Assembly (NCBI RefSeq): GCF_002001045.1
Contig: NZ_MUNR01000014.1
Coordinates: forward strand, 248,001-312,000
Source of the DNA: Rhodanobacter sp. C01
Lineage (GTDB): Bacteria; Pseudomonadota; Gammaproteobacteria; Xanthomonadales; Rhodanobacteraceae
Direction of reading: 5' to 3'
DNA length: 64,000 nt
Program-made: the position numbers and the translations under genes
The notes under the pieces: generated by a model
What the model saw: only the letters and a program-made list of their open reading frames with translations
What the model was told of the DNA's origin: nothing
Database searches by the model: none
Shown here: piece after piece, positions 35,330 to 43,855 of the stretch
Layout of the letters: each line of letters opens with the position of its first letter
How positions within the stretch are numbered: the first letter of the stretch is position 1

Positions 35330-37075
35330 TCAGGCCAGGGCTGCTGCGCTCATGATTTCGTTGAGCAGCGTCTCGGCCTGTTCATGTGTATGTGCCCGCA
35401 GCAGCCGGGCCGCGTGGCGGCGCAGGTGGGCATGATCCAGGGTGGCGAGGCGGTCGCGTACCTGCAGGATCTGGCCCGGATGCATGCTGAATTCGTGCAG
35501 CCCCAGCAGCAGCAGCAGCGCGGTGAAGTTCACGTCGCCAGCGATCTCGCCGCACAGGCTGACCGGCTTCTTCGCGCGGCGGCCCGCACTGATCACGTGC
35601 GAGAGCAACCGCAATAGTGCCGGTTGCAGCGGGTTGTAGATGTTTTCCAGTGCGTCGTTGCCACGGTCGGCAGCGAGCACGTACTGGGCCAGGTCGTTGG
35701 TGCCGATCGCAAGGAAATCGGCGTGCTCCAGCAGGGCACGCACGTTGATCGCTGCGGCCGGCACCTCGATCATCGCGCCCAGTGGCAGCTTCTCCGGCAG
35801 GTCGATGTTCTCGCGCTTCAACTCCTGCCGGGCCAGTTTGAACAGCGTGCGCACCGCGATGAGCTCGTCTGGCTGAGTCACCATCGGCACCAGCACGCGT
35901 ACCGGGCCATAGCAGGCGGCGCGCAGGATCGCGCGGATCTGGGTGGAGAACACGGCCGGGTAGCGCAATGACAGACGCACGCCACGCACGCCCAAGGCGG
36001 GGTTCTCCTCACCGCGCAACACCAGTCCGGCGGCATCGGCCTTGTCGGCACCGAGATCCAGCGTGCGGATGGTCACGGGCAGACCACCCATGCCCATCAC
36101 CAGATCGCGGTAGGCGATGAACTGTTCGTCTTCCGATGGCAGTCCCTTGTGTTTGAGGAACAGAAATTCGGTGCGGTACAGACCGACGCCGTCGGCGCCG
36201 CGAGCACGTGCGTTGGCCACGTCGGCAGGGGTTTCGGCGTTGGCGTACAGGCAGATTTCGACATCGTCGCGGGTGCGCGTGGGCGCATTCGCCAGCTTGG
36301 CCAGGCGGCGTCCCTCGATCGCTGCCTCGCGTTGCCAGGCGCGATAGCGCGACAGGTCTTGCGCAGTGGGATGCACCACCGCCTCGCCGCGCTCTGCGTC
36401 GAGCAGGATCAGATCGTCGTCGTGGATGTTGGACAGTGCATCGCGAGTGCCGACCAGCATCGGCAGGCCGAGGCTGCGCGCCAGGATCGCACTGTGCGAA
36501 TACGGGCTGCCGGAACTGCCGACCACGCCGAGCAGGCCATTGCCAGCCAGTTGCGCCATGTCCGCCGGCGCGATGCTGTCGGCGATCAGGATCTCGCCCA
36601 CGCGCGCGGCCAGCTTGCGTTCTTCCGGACTGGTCTGCCGTTGCAGGGCGGAGATCACCCGGTTGATTACCTGCTCGACATCCTCCTTGCGGCTGCGCAG
36701 GTAGGGATCGTCCATCGCCTCGAACACGGCGGACAGGCGGTCGCGCTGCTTCTTCAGCGCAGCGCCGGGGCGGTAGTGGCCGATCCGCACCAGGTCATCC
36801 AGGCCGCGCAGCAACTCGGCGTCATCCAGCAGCAGACTGTGTGCGTCGATGAACTCGTTGACCTCGCGGGCCAGCGCGCCATTCAGTTTGCCGCGCAGTT
36901 CGCGCAGCTCCTGCCGTGCCGTATCCAGCGCGCGATGCAAATGCTCCAGCTCGGCCTCGATCTCGTCCTCGGCCAACGGCCGGGTGTCGACGGTATATCG
37001 GCTGGGCTGCACCAACCGTGCCCGGCCCAGCGCCATGCCATGGGCGGCGATGGTGCCACTGAGCACATGCCTCAT
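35330..37075 (-). CDS. ptsI: PTS enzyme I, phosphoenolpyruvate-protein phosphotransferase
   Basis: 581 residues from ATG 37075, which has GGGAGG 8 nt upstream; two GTG codons further up are less well placed. The phospho-His lies in SPYSHSAILAR (H194; Tyr replaces the usual Thr before Ser-His), and PEP-binding residues follow: GLYRTEFLFL, IGTNDLAQY and C508 in LCGEIAGD. It autophosphorylates from PEP and passes the phosphate to HPr. It is the last gene of hprK-rapZ-EIIA-ptsH-ptsI. No EIIBC permease is nearby, so the cascade is probably regulatory. A hairpin covers part of its ribosome-binding site (37084-37107). Confidence 0.95.
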   Translation of the reverse strand: MRHVLSGTIAAHGMALGRARLVQPSRYTVDTRPLAEDEIEAELEHLHRALDTARQELRELRGKLNGALAREVNEFIDAHSLLLDDAELLRGLDDLVRIGHYRPGAALKKQRDRLSAVFEAMDDPYLRSRKEDVEQVINRVISALQRQTSPEERKLAARVGEILIADSIAPADMAQLAGNGLLGVVGSSGSPYSHSAILARSLGLPMLVGTRDALSNIHDDDLILLDAERGEAVVHPTAQDLSRYRAWQREAAIEGRRLAKLANAPTRTRDDVEICLYANAETPADVANARARGADGVGLYRTEFLFLKHKGLPSEDEQFIAYRDLVMGMGGLPVTIRTLDLGADKADAAGLVLRGEENPALGVRGVRLSLRYPAVFSTQIRAILRAACYGPVRVLVPMVTQPDELIAVRTLFKLARQELKRENIDLPEKLPLGAMIEVPAAAINVRALLEHADFLAIGTNDLAQYVLAADRGNDALENIYNPLQPALLRLLSHVISAGRRAKKPVSLCGEIAGDVNFTALLLLLGLHEFSMHPGQILQVRDRLATLDHAHLRRHAARLLRAHTHEQAETLLNEIMSAAALA

Positions 37076-37083
37076 GCGCACCA

Positions 37084-37107
37084 CCTCCCATGCCGGATCG
37101 GCATGGG
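37084..37107 (-). promoter_or_regulatory. Hairpin overlapping the ptsI ribosome-binding site
   Basis: Perfect 8-base arms (37087-37094 and 37100-37107) with a 5-base loop lie between ptsH and ptsI. The GGGAGG Shine-Dalgarno sequence (37089-37084) shares its three Gs with the stem, so pairing would partly block ptsI translation unless opened by ribosomes or a factor. Confidence 0.5.
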
Positions 37108-37143
37108 AACGAGGATCATCCGCTTGGCAGACGCACTACCCAT

Positions 37144-37413
37144 TCATGCTCCCTCGTCGAACTTGCGATTGAACAACTCGACCACGGCAGTCAGCGCGGG
37201 CTGCTCATCCGGGCCATCGACGCGGATGGTCAGTGGCGTGCCGATGCCGGCGGCCAGCATCATCACACCCATGATGCTTTGCGCGTTGATCTCGCGTCCC
37301 TTGCTGACCAGCCACACGGTGGATTTGAAACCCTGCACCAGCTGTACCAGTTTGGCGGAGGCGCGCGCGTGCAGGCCGAGCTTGTTGGAAACCACGATTT
37401 CTTGTTCAAGCAT
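37144..37413 (-). CDS. ptsH: HPr phosphocarrier protein
   Basis: 89 residues. Phospho-acceptor His15 (GLHARASAK) and the regulatory Ser46 (NAQSIMGVMML) are both conserved. EI phosphorylates His15; HPr kinase, encoded by hprK in this cluster, can phosphorylate Ser46. It overlaps the 3' end of the EIIA-Man gene by 8 nt, implying translational coupling. It occupies the place npr has in the E. coli rpoN operon. Confidence 0.96.
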   Translation of the reverse strand: MLEQEIVVSNKLGLHARASAKLVQLVQGFKSTVWLVSKGREINAQSIMGVMMLAAGIGTPLTIRVDGPDEQPALTAVVELFNRKFDEGA

Positions 37414-37798
37414 GATCGATGAAAATCCCCCCACGGCCACCGCTGGCCGCGATCTCGGCGAGTTCGTCCAGTGGTTTTTCCGCATAGTTGAGTACGCGCA
37501 ACAGCATCGGCAGGTTGAGACCGGAAACGCAGCGCAGATGCACGCCAAGCGCACCGAGTGACAACCCGATATTGCACGGTGTGGCGCCGTAGAGATCGGC
37601 CAGCACCAGCACACCGTCGCCCTGGTCCAGCTCGCGTGCGTGGCGCACGGTGAGCGTGCGCATCACGTCCGGATCGGACTGCGGCGGAATCTCCACCGCA
37701 GCCACCTGCAGCGGCAGTTTCGGCATCACGTGGTGTGCGGCGGAGATCAATGCCTGGCCGACTGCCTCGTGGGTCATCAACAGCACGCCGACATTCAT
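37406..37798 (-). CDS. PTS EIIA component, mannose/fructose-type
   Basis: 130 residues of the EIIA-Man fold. The phospho-acceptor His10 lies in LMTHEAVGQAL, and the central DLYGATPCNIG and LNLPMLLRVLNY motifs fit the family. It accepts phosphate from HPr. With no EIIB, EIIC or EIID genes here it is likely a regulatory phospho-sensor, as proposed for EIIA-Man-like proteins next to hprK in other proteobacteria. It lies 37 nt after rapZ and overlaps ptsH by 8 nt. Confidence 0.93.
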   Translation of the reverse strand: MNVGVLLMTHEAVGQALISAAHHVMPKLPLQVAAVEIPPQSDPDVMRTLTVRHARELDQGDGVLVLADLYGATPCNIGLSLGALGVHLRCVSGLNLPMLLRVLNYAEKPLDELAEIAASGGRGGIFIDHA

Positions 37799-37835
37799 GG
37801 CTGGCTGTCCGTGATATCTGCAGACGGCATGGTCT

Positions 37836-38744
37836 TCACTCCAGCTCGCGGTGGAAGGTAAGCACGCCTTCGCGAAGGGTGCGGTAATGGGCGGCGAGCT
37901 TCTCGACCAGGTAGACCGAGCGGTGTCGGCCGCCGGTACAGCCGACTGAAATCGTCACATAGCTGCGGTCGTCCTGCTCGAAACGCGGCAGCCAGGCATC
38001 CAGCCAGCGCGCGGTGTCGGCGAAGTATTCGGCGACCAGTGGTTCGGCATCGAGGAAGTCGCGTACCGGCGCGTCCTTGCCGGACAGCGGGCGCAGGTGT
38101 GCATGCCAGTGCGGGTTGGGCAGGCAGCGTGCGTCGAATACGAAGTCCGCATCCAGCGGCAGGCCGCGGCGGAACGCGAACGACTGGAACATCAGGGTGA
38201 GTCCTTCGGTCGCCTGCGCGTAACCGGTGGCGACCAGCCGGCGCAGCTGGTGCACGTTCAGCTCGCTGGAATCGATCACTTTTTCGGCGATCGCCATCAA
38301 CGGGCGCAACAGCCGACGCTCTTCCACGATCGCGTCGGCCAGCGACACCCCGCGGGTGGCCAGCGGGTGGCGACGGCGGGTCTCCGAGTAACGCTTGATC
38401 AGCACCGCATCGCTGCAATCGAGGAAGATCAGATGCACCTGCACGCCGGCGGCGGCCAGTTCCGACAGCACCGTGGGCATCAGCTCGAAATCCGCGCCGC
38501 GGTTGCGCACGTCGACGCCGACCGCGATGCGTCGCGGCCGGCCGCGGCGTTCACCGCTGGTGGCGGCATTGACCAACTGGGGCAGCAGCGCCGAGGGCAA
38601 GTTGTCGACGCAGTAGAACTCCAGATCCTCCAGCGCCCGCAGCGCCACCGTCTTGCCGCCACCGGACATGCCGGTGAGCACGATGAGGTGGATCTCGCGC
38701 GGATCGACCAAGGTGTTGAGCAGGGGCGTATCGGTTTCGTTCAT
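37836..38744 (-). CDS. rapZ: RapZ, RNase adapter protein / P-loop ATPase
   Basis: 302 residues. Walker A GMSGGGKT lies at 25-32, and the C-terminal GCTGGRHRSVYLVEKLA motif is typical of the RapZ C-terminal domain. In enterobacteria RapZ binds small RNAs and guides their decay to control amino-sugar synthesis (glmS); whether this holds in Xanthomonadales is not known. It follows hprK after 4 nt in the conserved order near rpoN. Confidence 0.95.
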   Translation of the reverse strand: MNETDTPLLNTLVDPREIHLIVLTGMSGGGKTVALRALEDLEFYCVDNLPSALLPQLVNAATSGERRGRPRRIAVGVDVRNRGADFELMPTVLSELAAAGVQVHLIFLDCSDAVLIKRYSETRRRHPLATRGVSLADAIVEERRLLRPLMAIAEKVIDSSELNVHQLRRLVATGYAQATEGLTLMFQSFAFRRGLPLDADFVFDARCLPNPHWHAHLRPLSGKDAPVRDFLDAEPLVAEYFADTARWLDAWLPRFEQDDRSYVTISVGCTGGRHRSVYLVEKLAAHYRTLREGVLTFHRELE

Positions 38745-38748
38745 GAGT

Positions 38749-39699
38749 TCACCACGGCGGCAGCCGGCGCAACTGGTGCGCCTGACGGTCGATGAAAGTC
38801 TGGGCCGGATCGATGCCCTTGCTCTTCAGCGCGTGACTGCGCACGGCGGCTTCGACCAGTACGGAGAGGTTGCGTCCCGGTGCCACCGGGATGGTGATCA
38901 TCGGCACCGGCACGTCGAAGATCTCGCGATGGCCGATATCGCCGGTGAGACGGGTCAGCGCGTCCGTATCTTCGCCATCGCGCAACGGCTTGAGGTGGAT
39001 CACCAGGCGCAGGTACTTGGATGGCTTGACCGACATGTGGCCGAACATCTCGCGCACGTTGAGCACCCCCAGACCGCGCACTTCCAGCAGGTCCTGCAGC
39101 AGTTCGGGGCAGCTGCCGTCGATCACGTCCGGTGCAATCAGGGTGAACTCGGTGGCGTCATCGGCGACCAATCGATGGCCGCGGCTGATCAGTTCCAGCG
39201 CCAGCTCGCTCTTGCCGGAACCGGCTTCGCCGGTGATCAGCACGCCGATCGAGAACACTTCCAGGAACACCCCGTGCAGGGTGGTTTTCGCCGCCAGCAT
39301 GCGCGCCAGATGGTACTGCAGGTAGGTCAGCAGCTCGTGGCCGCGCTTGGGGCTGATCCACAGCGGCGTGTTGGTTTCCTCGGCGACTTCGCGCAGGTCG
39401 GCCGGTACCGTCTGGTCCTTGGTCACGATCAGTGCCACCGGCTGGTAGGCGGCGATCTTGTGCATCACTTCCCAGCGCTGGCGCGAATCCAGCGCATCGA
39501 GGAAGTTCAGCTCCTCGGTGCCGATGATCTGGATCTTGTTCGGGTAGATGACGTTGAGGTAGCCGATCTGCGACGGCCGGCGCGACTGTGCAGCCCCGGG
39601 TTCGATCACGCGCGTTTCCCCGCGCATGCCCGACAGCCAGCGGAGGGCCATGCGTTCGTGGACGCCATCGTAGAGTTGTCGCGCGCTGATCCGGTCCAA
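38749..39699 (-). CDS. hprK: HPr kinase/phosphorylase
   Basis: 316 residues. Walker A GEAGSGKS (157-164), the catalytic His near 142 ([13 protein letters not shown]) and the signature [10 protein letters not shown] (206-215) are present. It phosphorylates HPr at Ser46 with ATP and reverses this. The start appears to be TTG (39697-39699) with AAGGGATC about 5 nt upstream; later ATG codons (e.g. MALRW) would trim the N-terminal domain. It starts the downstream half of the block after the hpf terminator. In gammaproteobacteria with ptsN at this site, hprK is usually absent. Confidence 0.95.
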   Translation of the reverse strand: MDRISARQLYDGVHERMALRWLSGMRGETRVIEPGAAQSRRPSQIGYLNVIYPNKIQIIGTEELNFLDALDSRQRWEVMHKIAAYQPVALIVTKDQTVPADLREVAEETNTPLWISPKRGHELLTYLQYHLARMLAAKTTLHGVFLEVFSIGVLITGEAGSGKSELALELISRGHRLVADDATEFTLIAPDVIDGSCPELLQDLLEVRGLGVLNVREMFGHMSVKPSKYLRLVIHLKPLRDGEDTDALTRLTGDIGHREIFDVPVPMITIPVAPGRNLSVLVEAAVRSHALKSKGIDPAQTFIDRQAHQLRRLPPW

Positions 39700-39798
39700 G
39701 CGAAGATCCCTTGTGCCGCATGGACAGCCCGGTGGGCTTGTGCGGCAACGTGACCATTGTGCCAGCTTGGACGGTTATGCGCCTTCGGTCGGAATGAA

Positions 39799-39825
39799 AG
39801 CGGCCCGCCGGAAAGGCGGACCGCT
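39799..39825 (-). terminator. Probable terminator between hpf and hprK
   Basis: Eleven-base arms (39799-39809 and 39815-39825) pair fully if one G-U wobble is allowed, with a 5-base loop. On the minus strand the hairpin follows the hpf stop by 7 nt and is trailed by a short U-rich run. It splits the block into kdsD-hpf and hprK-ptsI parts. Confidence 0.65.
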
Positions 39826-39832
39826 GGCGGAA

Positions 39833-40156
39833 TCAGCCGTACTGGCGCGCTTCGCGCGCTTCGTGCTGATGCTTGTCGCTGACTTTCTCGCGATGCTTGC
39901 GCAGCTGGATGACCAGCTTGTCGAACAGGATGTCGATGGAGGCGTACATGTCGGCCTCGGCGGCTTCGGCATGCAGGGTGACGCCGGTGACGCGCAGCGT
40001 GCCCTCGGCACATTGTCGGAGCTTGTCGACCGACAGCACGATGGCGAGGCTGGTCAGTTTTTCGTCGAGGCGGGTGAGGCGGTCAAGCTTGGCGGTGGCG
40101 TGGTCGCGCAAGGCCGGGGTGACTTCAATCTGCTGGCCGCTGAGTTGGAATTGCAT
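39833..40156 (-). CDS. hpf: Ribosome hibernation-promoting factor
   Basis: 107 residues with the beta-alpha-beta-beta-beta-alpha fold of the RaiA/HPF family (QLSGQQIEVTPALRDHATAKL, DMYASIDILFDKLVIQLRKH). It binds the 30S decoding site in stationary phase and helps form inactive 100S ribosomes. Start ATG 40156 has AGGAGG 6 nt upstream. It is followed by a hairpin terminator. Its place after rpoN is conserved in many proteobacteria. Confidence 0.93.
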   Translation of the reverse strand: MQFQLSGQQIEVTPALRDHATAKLDRLTRLDEKLTSLAIVLSVDKLRQCAEGTLRVTGVTLHAEAAEADMYASIDILFDKLVIQLRKHREKVSDKHQHEAREARQYG

Positions 40157-40307
40157 GGGTCGCCTCCTCTGGTGGTGCAGTGCCGCGTTTCGCGGCGGGT
40201 TTGACGTACCGTGGCTGGTATGGCGGCGGTACATCGTCAATCATTCTCTTCGTAAGGTATGGGAACGCTCTCCGGTAACCAAGTTCCCGCACGGTTTTTC
40301 ATGCGGG

Positions 40308-41771
40308 TCAGCCGGCACGCTGTCGTTCGCTGGAGCTGGGGATGCGCAGCCCTTCGCGGTATTTGGCGACGGTACGGCGGGCGACCTGGATACCCTTGCG
40401 TTGCAGTTCCTCGGCAATGGCCTGGTCGGACAGCGGCCTGCGCGCATCCTCGGCATCGATCAGCTTGCGCAACATGGCCTGGATGGCGGTGGCCGAGGCG
40501 CTGCCGCCGTCCTCGGTGGATACTCCGCTGGAAAAGAAATATTTCAGTTCGAACGTGCCGCGCGGGGTATGGATGTACTTGCGGGTGGTGACACGCGAGA
40601 TGGTCGATTCATGCATGCCCACTTCCTCGGCCACCTCGCGCAGCACCAACGGGTGCATCGCCTCGGGACCGTAATCGAGGAAGGCGCTCTGCCGGCGCAC
40701 GATGGCTTCGGCCACCTTGATCAGGGTTTCGGCGCGCGATTCCAGACTCTTGATCAGCCAGCGCGCCTCCTGCAGCTGGCCGCGCATCCAGCTGGCATCC
40801 TCGCCGCGCGCCTGCGCGATCAGGCCGCAGTAGTGCTGGTTCAGCCCCAGTCGCGGCTGCACGTCCGGATTCAGGCTGACCCGCCAGCGGCTGCCGTCGC
40901 GCAGGGCGTAGACATCCGGTGCCACGTATTCCACAGGGGTGGCATCGAGGGCGGCGCCGGGGCGCGGGTCGAGGCTGCGGATCAACACGGCGGCGGCGGC
41001 CACATCGTCCTCGCCAGCATGCAGGCGCCGGGCCAGCCGTGCGATGTCGTTGCGCGCGAGCAATTCCAGCTCGCTGTCGACCAGGCGCAGAGCCAGCTCG
41101 CGCTGCGGCGTGTCCGAGTCGAACTGTTCCAGTTGCACGCGCAGGCAGTCGCGCAGATCCAGGCTGCCGACGCCGGCGGGGTCGAAACCCTGCAATCGAC
41201 GCCGCACGGCGTCGATTTCACCGGGGCTGACCTTCAGGTCGGGCGGCAGTATCGCCAGCACGGCCTCGATGCCCTCGGACAGGTAGCCGGAGGCATCCAG
41301 TGAGTCGATCAGCACGGTCGCGATCAGATGCTGGCGCGGGTTGAACGAAGCCATGTTGAGCTGCCACAGCAGATGCTGCTGCAAAGTCTCGGGAGCTGCG
41401 TTCTGCGGCTCGAAATCATCATCGCCGCGCGAACCGGGACTGCCGGAGCTGCCGACGCTGCTGCTGGAAAAATCCATCGGTGATTCGGCTACGGCGCCAT
41501 CGGCCCATTCGGTACCATCATCGCCGTCGTTCTGGCTGCCCGCGGTAGCGACACTTTCGGCGCTCGGGTATTCGCTTTCGGCGCTTTCGCGATCGGCCGT
41601 TTCCTCGTCCTCGGCCTCTTCGGCGAATTCGAGCAGCGGATTGCCCTCGGCGATCTGTCGCAGTTCGGCTTCCAGCTCCAGCTGCGACAGCTGCAACAAG
41701 CGGATCGCCTGCTGCAGTTGCGGCGTCAGGGTCAACTGCTGGTGGAGGCGAAACTGCAGTGCGGGTTTCAT
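40308..41771 (-). CDS. rpoN: RNA polymerase sigma-54 factor
   Basis: 487 residues from ATG 41771; ATG 41801 in frame would add ten residues unlike the family. The N-terminal activator-interacting region (LHQQLTLTPQLQQAIRLLQLSQLELE), an acidic Glu/Ser-rich linker (about 45-105), the core-binding and HTH regions, and the C-terminal RpoN box ARRTVAKYRE are all present. It directs transcription from -24/-12 promoters with enhancer-binding ATPases. It is followed by hpf, as in many proteobacteria. Confidence 0.96.
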   Translation of the reverse strand: MKPALQFRLHQQLTLTPQLQQAIRLLQLSQLELEAELRQIAEGNPLLEFAEEAEDEETADRESAESEYPSAESVATAGSQNDGDDGTEWADGAVAESPMDFSSSSVGSSGSPGSRGDDDFEPQNAAPETLQQHLLWQLNMASFNPRQHLIATVLIDSLDASGYLSEGIEAVLAILPPDLKVSPGEIDAVRRRLQGFDPAGVGSLDLRDCLRVQLEQFDSDTPQRELALRLVDSELELLARNDIARLARRLHAGEDDVAAAAVLIRSLDPRPGAALDATPVEYVAPDVYALRDGSRWRVSLNPDVQPRLGLNQHYCGLIAQARGEDASWMRGQLQEARWLIKSLESRAETLIKVAEAIVRRQSAFLDYGPEAMHPLVLREVAEEVGMHESTISRVTTRKYIHTPRGTFELKYFFSSGVSTEDGGSASATAIQAMLRKLIDAEDARRPLSDQAIAEELQRKGIQVARRTVAKYREGLRIPSSSERQRAG

Positions 41772-41859
41772 GCCGGCCGGGTCGAATGAACTCGCGGCCA
41801 TCCTAGCGCTTGCCCGCAGACGCGGCCATAGCCCACAGGCAGGAGGCCGAAGGGGAGGG

Positions 41860-42579
41860 TCAGAGGCGGAACTCGCGACCCAGATAGACCTCGCGGACCT
41901 TCTCGTCGGCCAGGATGTGCGCAGGGGTACCGCGGGACAGTACCTCGCCGTCGTTCATGATGTAGGCGCGGTCACAGATGCCCAGTGTCTCGCGCACGTT
42001 GTGGTCGGTGATCAACACGCCGATGCCGCGTTCCTTCAGGTGCCGCACGATGCGCTGGATTTCGCCGACCGAGATCGGGTCGACGCCGGCAAACGGTTCG
42101 TCCAGCAGCATGTAGCGCGGTTGCGCGGCCAGCGCGCGGGCGATTTCCACGCGACGGCGCTCGCCACCGGACAGGCTGATACCGCGCTGATCGGCGATAT
42201 GCGCGATCTTGAGTTCGTCCAGCAGGCTTTCCAGTTCACTGCTGCGCTGCTGTTCGGTGAGGCCGGTACGCAGCTCCAGTACCGCCATGATGTTGTCCGC
42301 CACGCTCAGCCGGCGGAACACCGAGGCCTCCTGCGGCAGGTAGCCGATGCCGAGCTTGGCACGCGCGTGCATCGGCAGGCCGGTGATGTCCTGCTTGTCC
42401 AGCTTGATGCTGCCGGCGTCGGCCTCGATCAGGCCAACGATCATGTAGAAGCAGGTGGTCTTGCCGGCACCATTGGGCCCGAGCAACCCGACCACCTCGC
42501 CTTCGCGGATCGAGAAGGCAAAGTCCCGCACCACCATGCGCGCCTTGAAACTTTTCTGCAGACCTTCGGCGGAGAGCAT
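41860..42579 (-). CDS. lptB: LptB, LPS export ABC transporter ATPase
   Basis: 239 residues. Walker [13 protein letters not shown] signature [15 protein letters not shown] and Walker [11 protein letters not shown] are intact. LptB powers the LptFG transporter that extracts LPS from the inner membrane and passes it to LptC, LptA and LptDE. It starts 3 nt after lptA, so they are co-transcribed; rpoN follows 88 nt downstream. Confidence 0.96.
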   Translation of the reverse strand: MLSAEGLQKSFKARMVVRDFAFSIREGEVVGLLGPNGAGKTTCFYMIVGLIEADAGSIKLDKQDITGLPMHARAKLGIGYLPQEASVFRRLSVADNIMAVLELRTGLTEQQRSSELESLLDELKIAHIADQRGISLSGGERRRVEIARALAAQPRYMLLDEPFAGVDPISVGEIQRIVRHLKERGIGVLITDHNVRETLGICDRAYIMNDGEVLSRGTPAHILADEKVREVYLGREFRL

Positions 42580-42582
42580 GGG

Positions 42583-43281
42583 TTACGGTTGTCCCTTCGC
42601 TGGAGTCGAGCTGCTGCTGGCCGGTGCCGACACCGTACTCGGCGTGGCCGGGGTACTTGAAGCGGAAGCAGGCTTGGCGGTGGATGGTGTCGCTTTGGCA
42701 TTGGCCGGGCTGGCAGTCTTCGCCGGAGCTGGGCTGGCGGTAGCCGGTTTCGGCTTCGGCAGGAAGATCATGTGCACCTGGCCGTCGCCCTGGCTGTCAC
42801 CGGTCATGTAAGCGGTCTGCGTGTTGTAGGTGAGCTTGTCGCCATGCGCCTCGCCGCGACCCTGCTGATGAACCACCGCGTGGCCGGTCAGCACCGCAAT
42901 GCCGTTGATATTGTCATAGTCCAGTTTGTCGGCATCGCCCGTCATCAGGTTTCCGGCATCGTCAACCTGCTCGATGTGCGCCAGCTTGCCCTTGTCGACC
43001 GTGATCACGATGCGGCTGATCTGGGTGTCGCCATCTATATAGACGAGTGCCTTGTCACCGGTGGCCTTGAGCGTGCCCTGAGTGGCGATGACGTGGCCGG
43101 TCAGCGTGGTGATGGTGTTGGGTGCATTGAAGCCGTCTGTTTTGGTGGCGTGCAGATCCATCGGCTGGCTGCGGTCACTTTGCTTGGCCAGTGCCGGTTG
43201 CAGCACGAACAGTCCCAGGACTAGCAGGCCGAGCCGAAGACGGTTTGGGCGTGCGCGGCGGAAAAGTGATGTGGGAGGCAT
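42583..43281 (-). CDS. lptA: LptA, periplasmic LPS-transport bridge protein
   Basis: 232 residues. Signal peptide (about 1-32, LRLGLLVLGLFVLQPALA), then the OstA/LptA beta-jellyroll domain (about 40-165; NTITTLTGHVIATQGTLKATG and INGIAVLTGHAVVHQQG). The C-terminal 65 residues are a low-complexity Ala/Pro/Ser/Thr/Lys tail not found in most LptA proteins. The start at ATG 43281 lies inside lptC, because the signal peptide needs it; the two genes overlap by 107 nt in different frames. LptA forms the periplasmic bridge between LptC and LptD. Confidence 0.93.
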   Translation of the reverse strand: MPPTSLFRRARPNRLRLGLLVLGLFVLQPALAKQSDRSQPMDLHATKTDGFNAPNTITTLTGHVIATQGTLKATGDKALVYIDGDTQISRIVITVDKGKLAHIEQVDDAGNLMTGDADKLDYDNINGIAVLTGHAVVHQQGRGEAHGDKLTYNTQTAYMTGDSQGDGQVHMIFLPKPKPATASPAPAKTASPANAKATPSTAKPASASSTPATPSTVSAPASSSSTPAKGQP

Positions 43282-43855
43282 CAAGCAGCTCCAGATGGTT
43301 ATCGTTGAGGTTGGCACGCATGCCTATCCCGGTCATTGTACGTTCGCCTTGCACGATGTGCGCTGGCTCCGCGGTTTCCATGCGGTTTTCTTTCGGCCAC
43401 GCGGTTATTTCGGAGGTGTGCATGGTGGTTTCGGCTTGCGCGACCCCGTGGGCGTCGGTATAGGGCGGGCGATGGATATACACCGGCCCCTGCAGCTTGA
43501 GCAGGGTGCCTTGCTGGTTGACCCAGCCGTATTGTGATTTCCCATCCCAGTCCGGAACGCCGGGTTGCTTGGCCGGCATCTGGAAGGTCGGTGAGTTGAG
43601 ATACAGCGATTCGTCGCCTTCGCGCCGCTCCAGGTGCGGCGACTGCACCCGCAAGCCGGGCAGGCCGTCGACATCGTATTCGGTCACGCGGGAATTGATC
43701 AGCGTATAGCCGGAGCGTGGCGGCCCGACAAAATCGTGCTCTGCAGGCGCTCCTTGCGTCCACCACAGCAGCAGCTGAAGGACGCCGACAGCAAGCCCGA
43801 TCACGATGATCGCGGCCGGCACGCGCCGGTCGCGCAGCCAGAGCCGCAAGGTCAC
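43175..43855 (-). CDS. lptC: LptC, LPS export membrane protein
   Basis: 226 residues from GTG 43855, which overlaps the kdsC stop (GTGA). One membrane helix (about 13-33, AAIIVIGLAVGVLQLLLWW) anchors a periplasmic LptC jellyroll (SGYTLINSRVTEYDVDGLPG ... GMRANLNDNHLELL). The last 36 residues (from ITFPPRTPKPSSARP) are Pro/Ser-rich and are encoded by the DNA that also encodes the LptA signal peptide. LptC takes LPS from LptB2FG and hands it to LptA. Confidence 0.92.
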   Translation of the reverse strand: MTLRLWLRDRRVPAAIIVIGLAVGVLQLLLWWTQGAPAEHDFVGPPRSGYTLINSRVTEYDVDGLPGLRVQSPHLERREGDESLYLNSPTFQMPAKQPGVPDWDGKSQYGWVNQQGTLLKLQGPVYIHRPPYTDAHGVAQAETTMHTSEITAWPKENRMETAEPAHIVQGERTMTGIGMRANLNDNHLELLDASHITFPPRTPKPSSARPASPGTVRAATGTGQAK

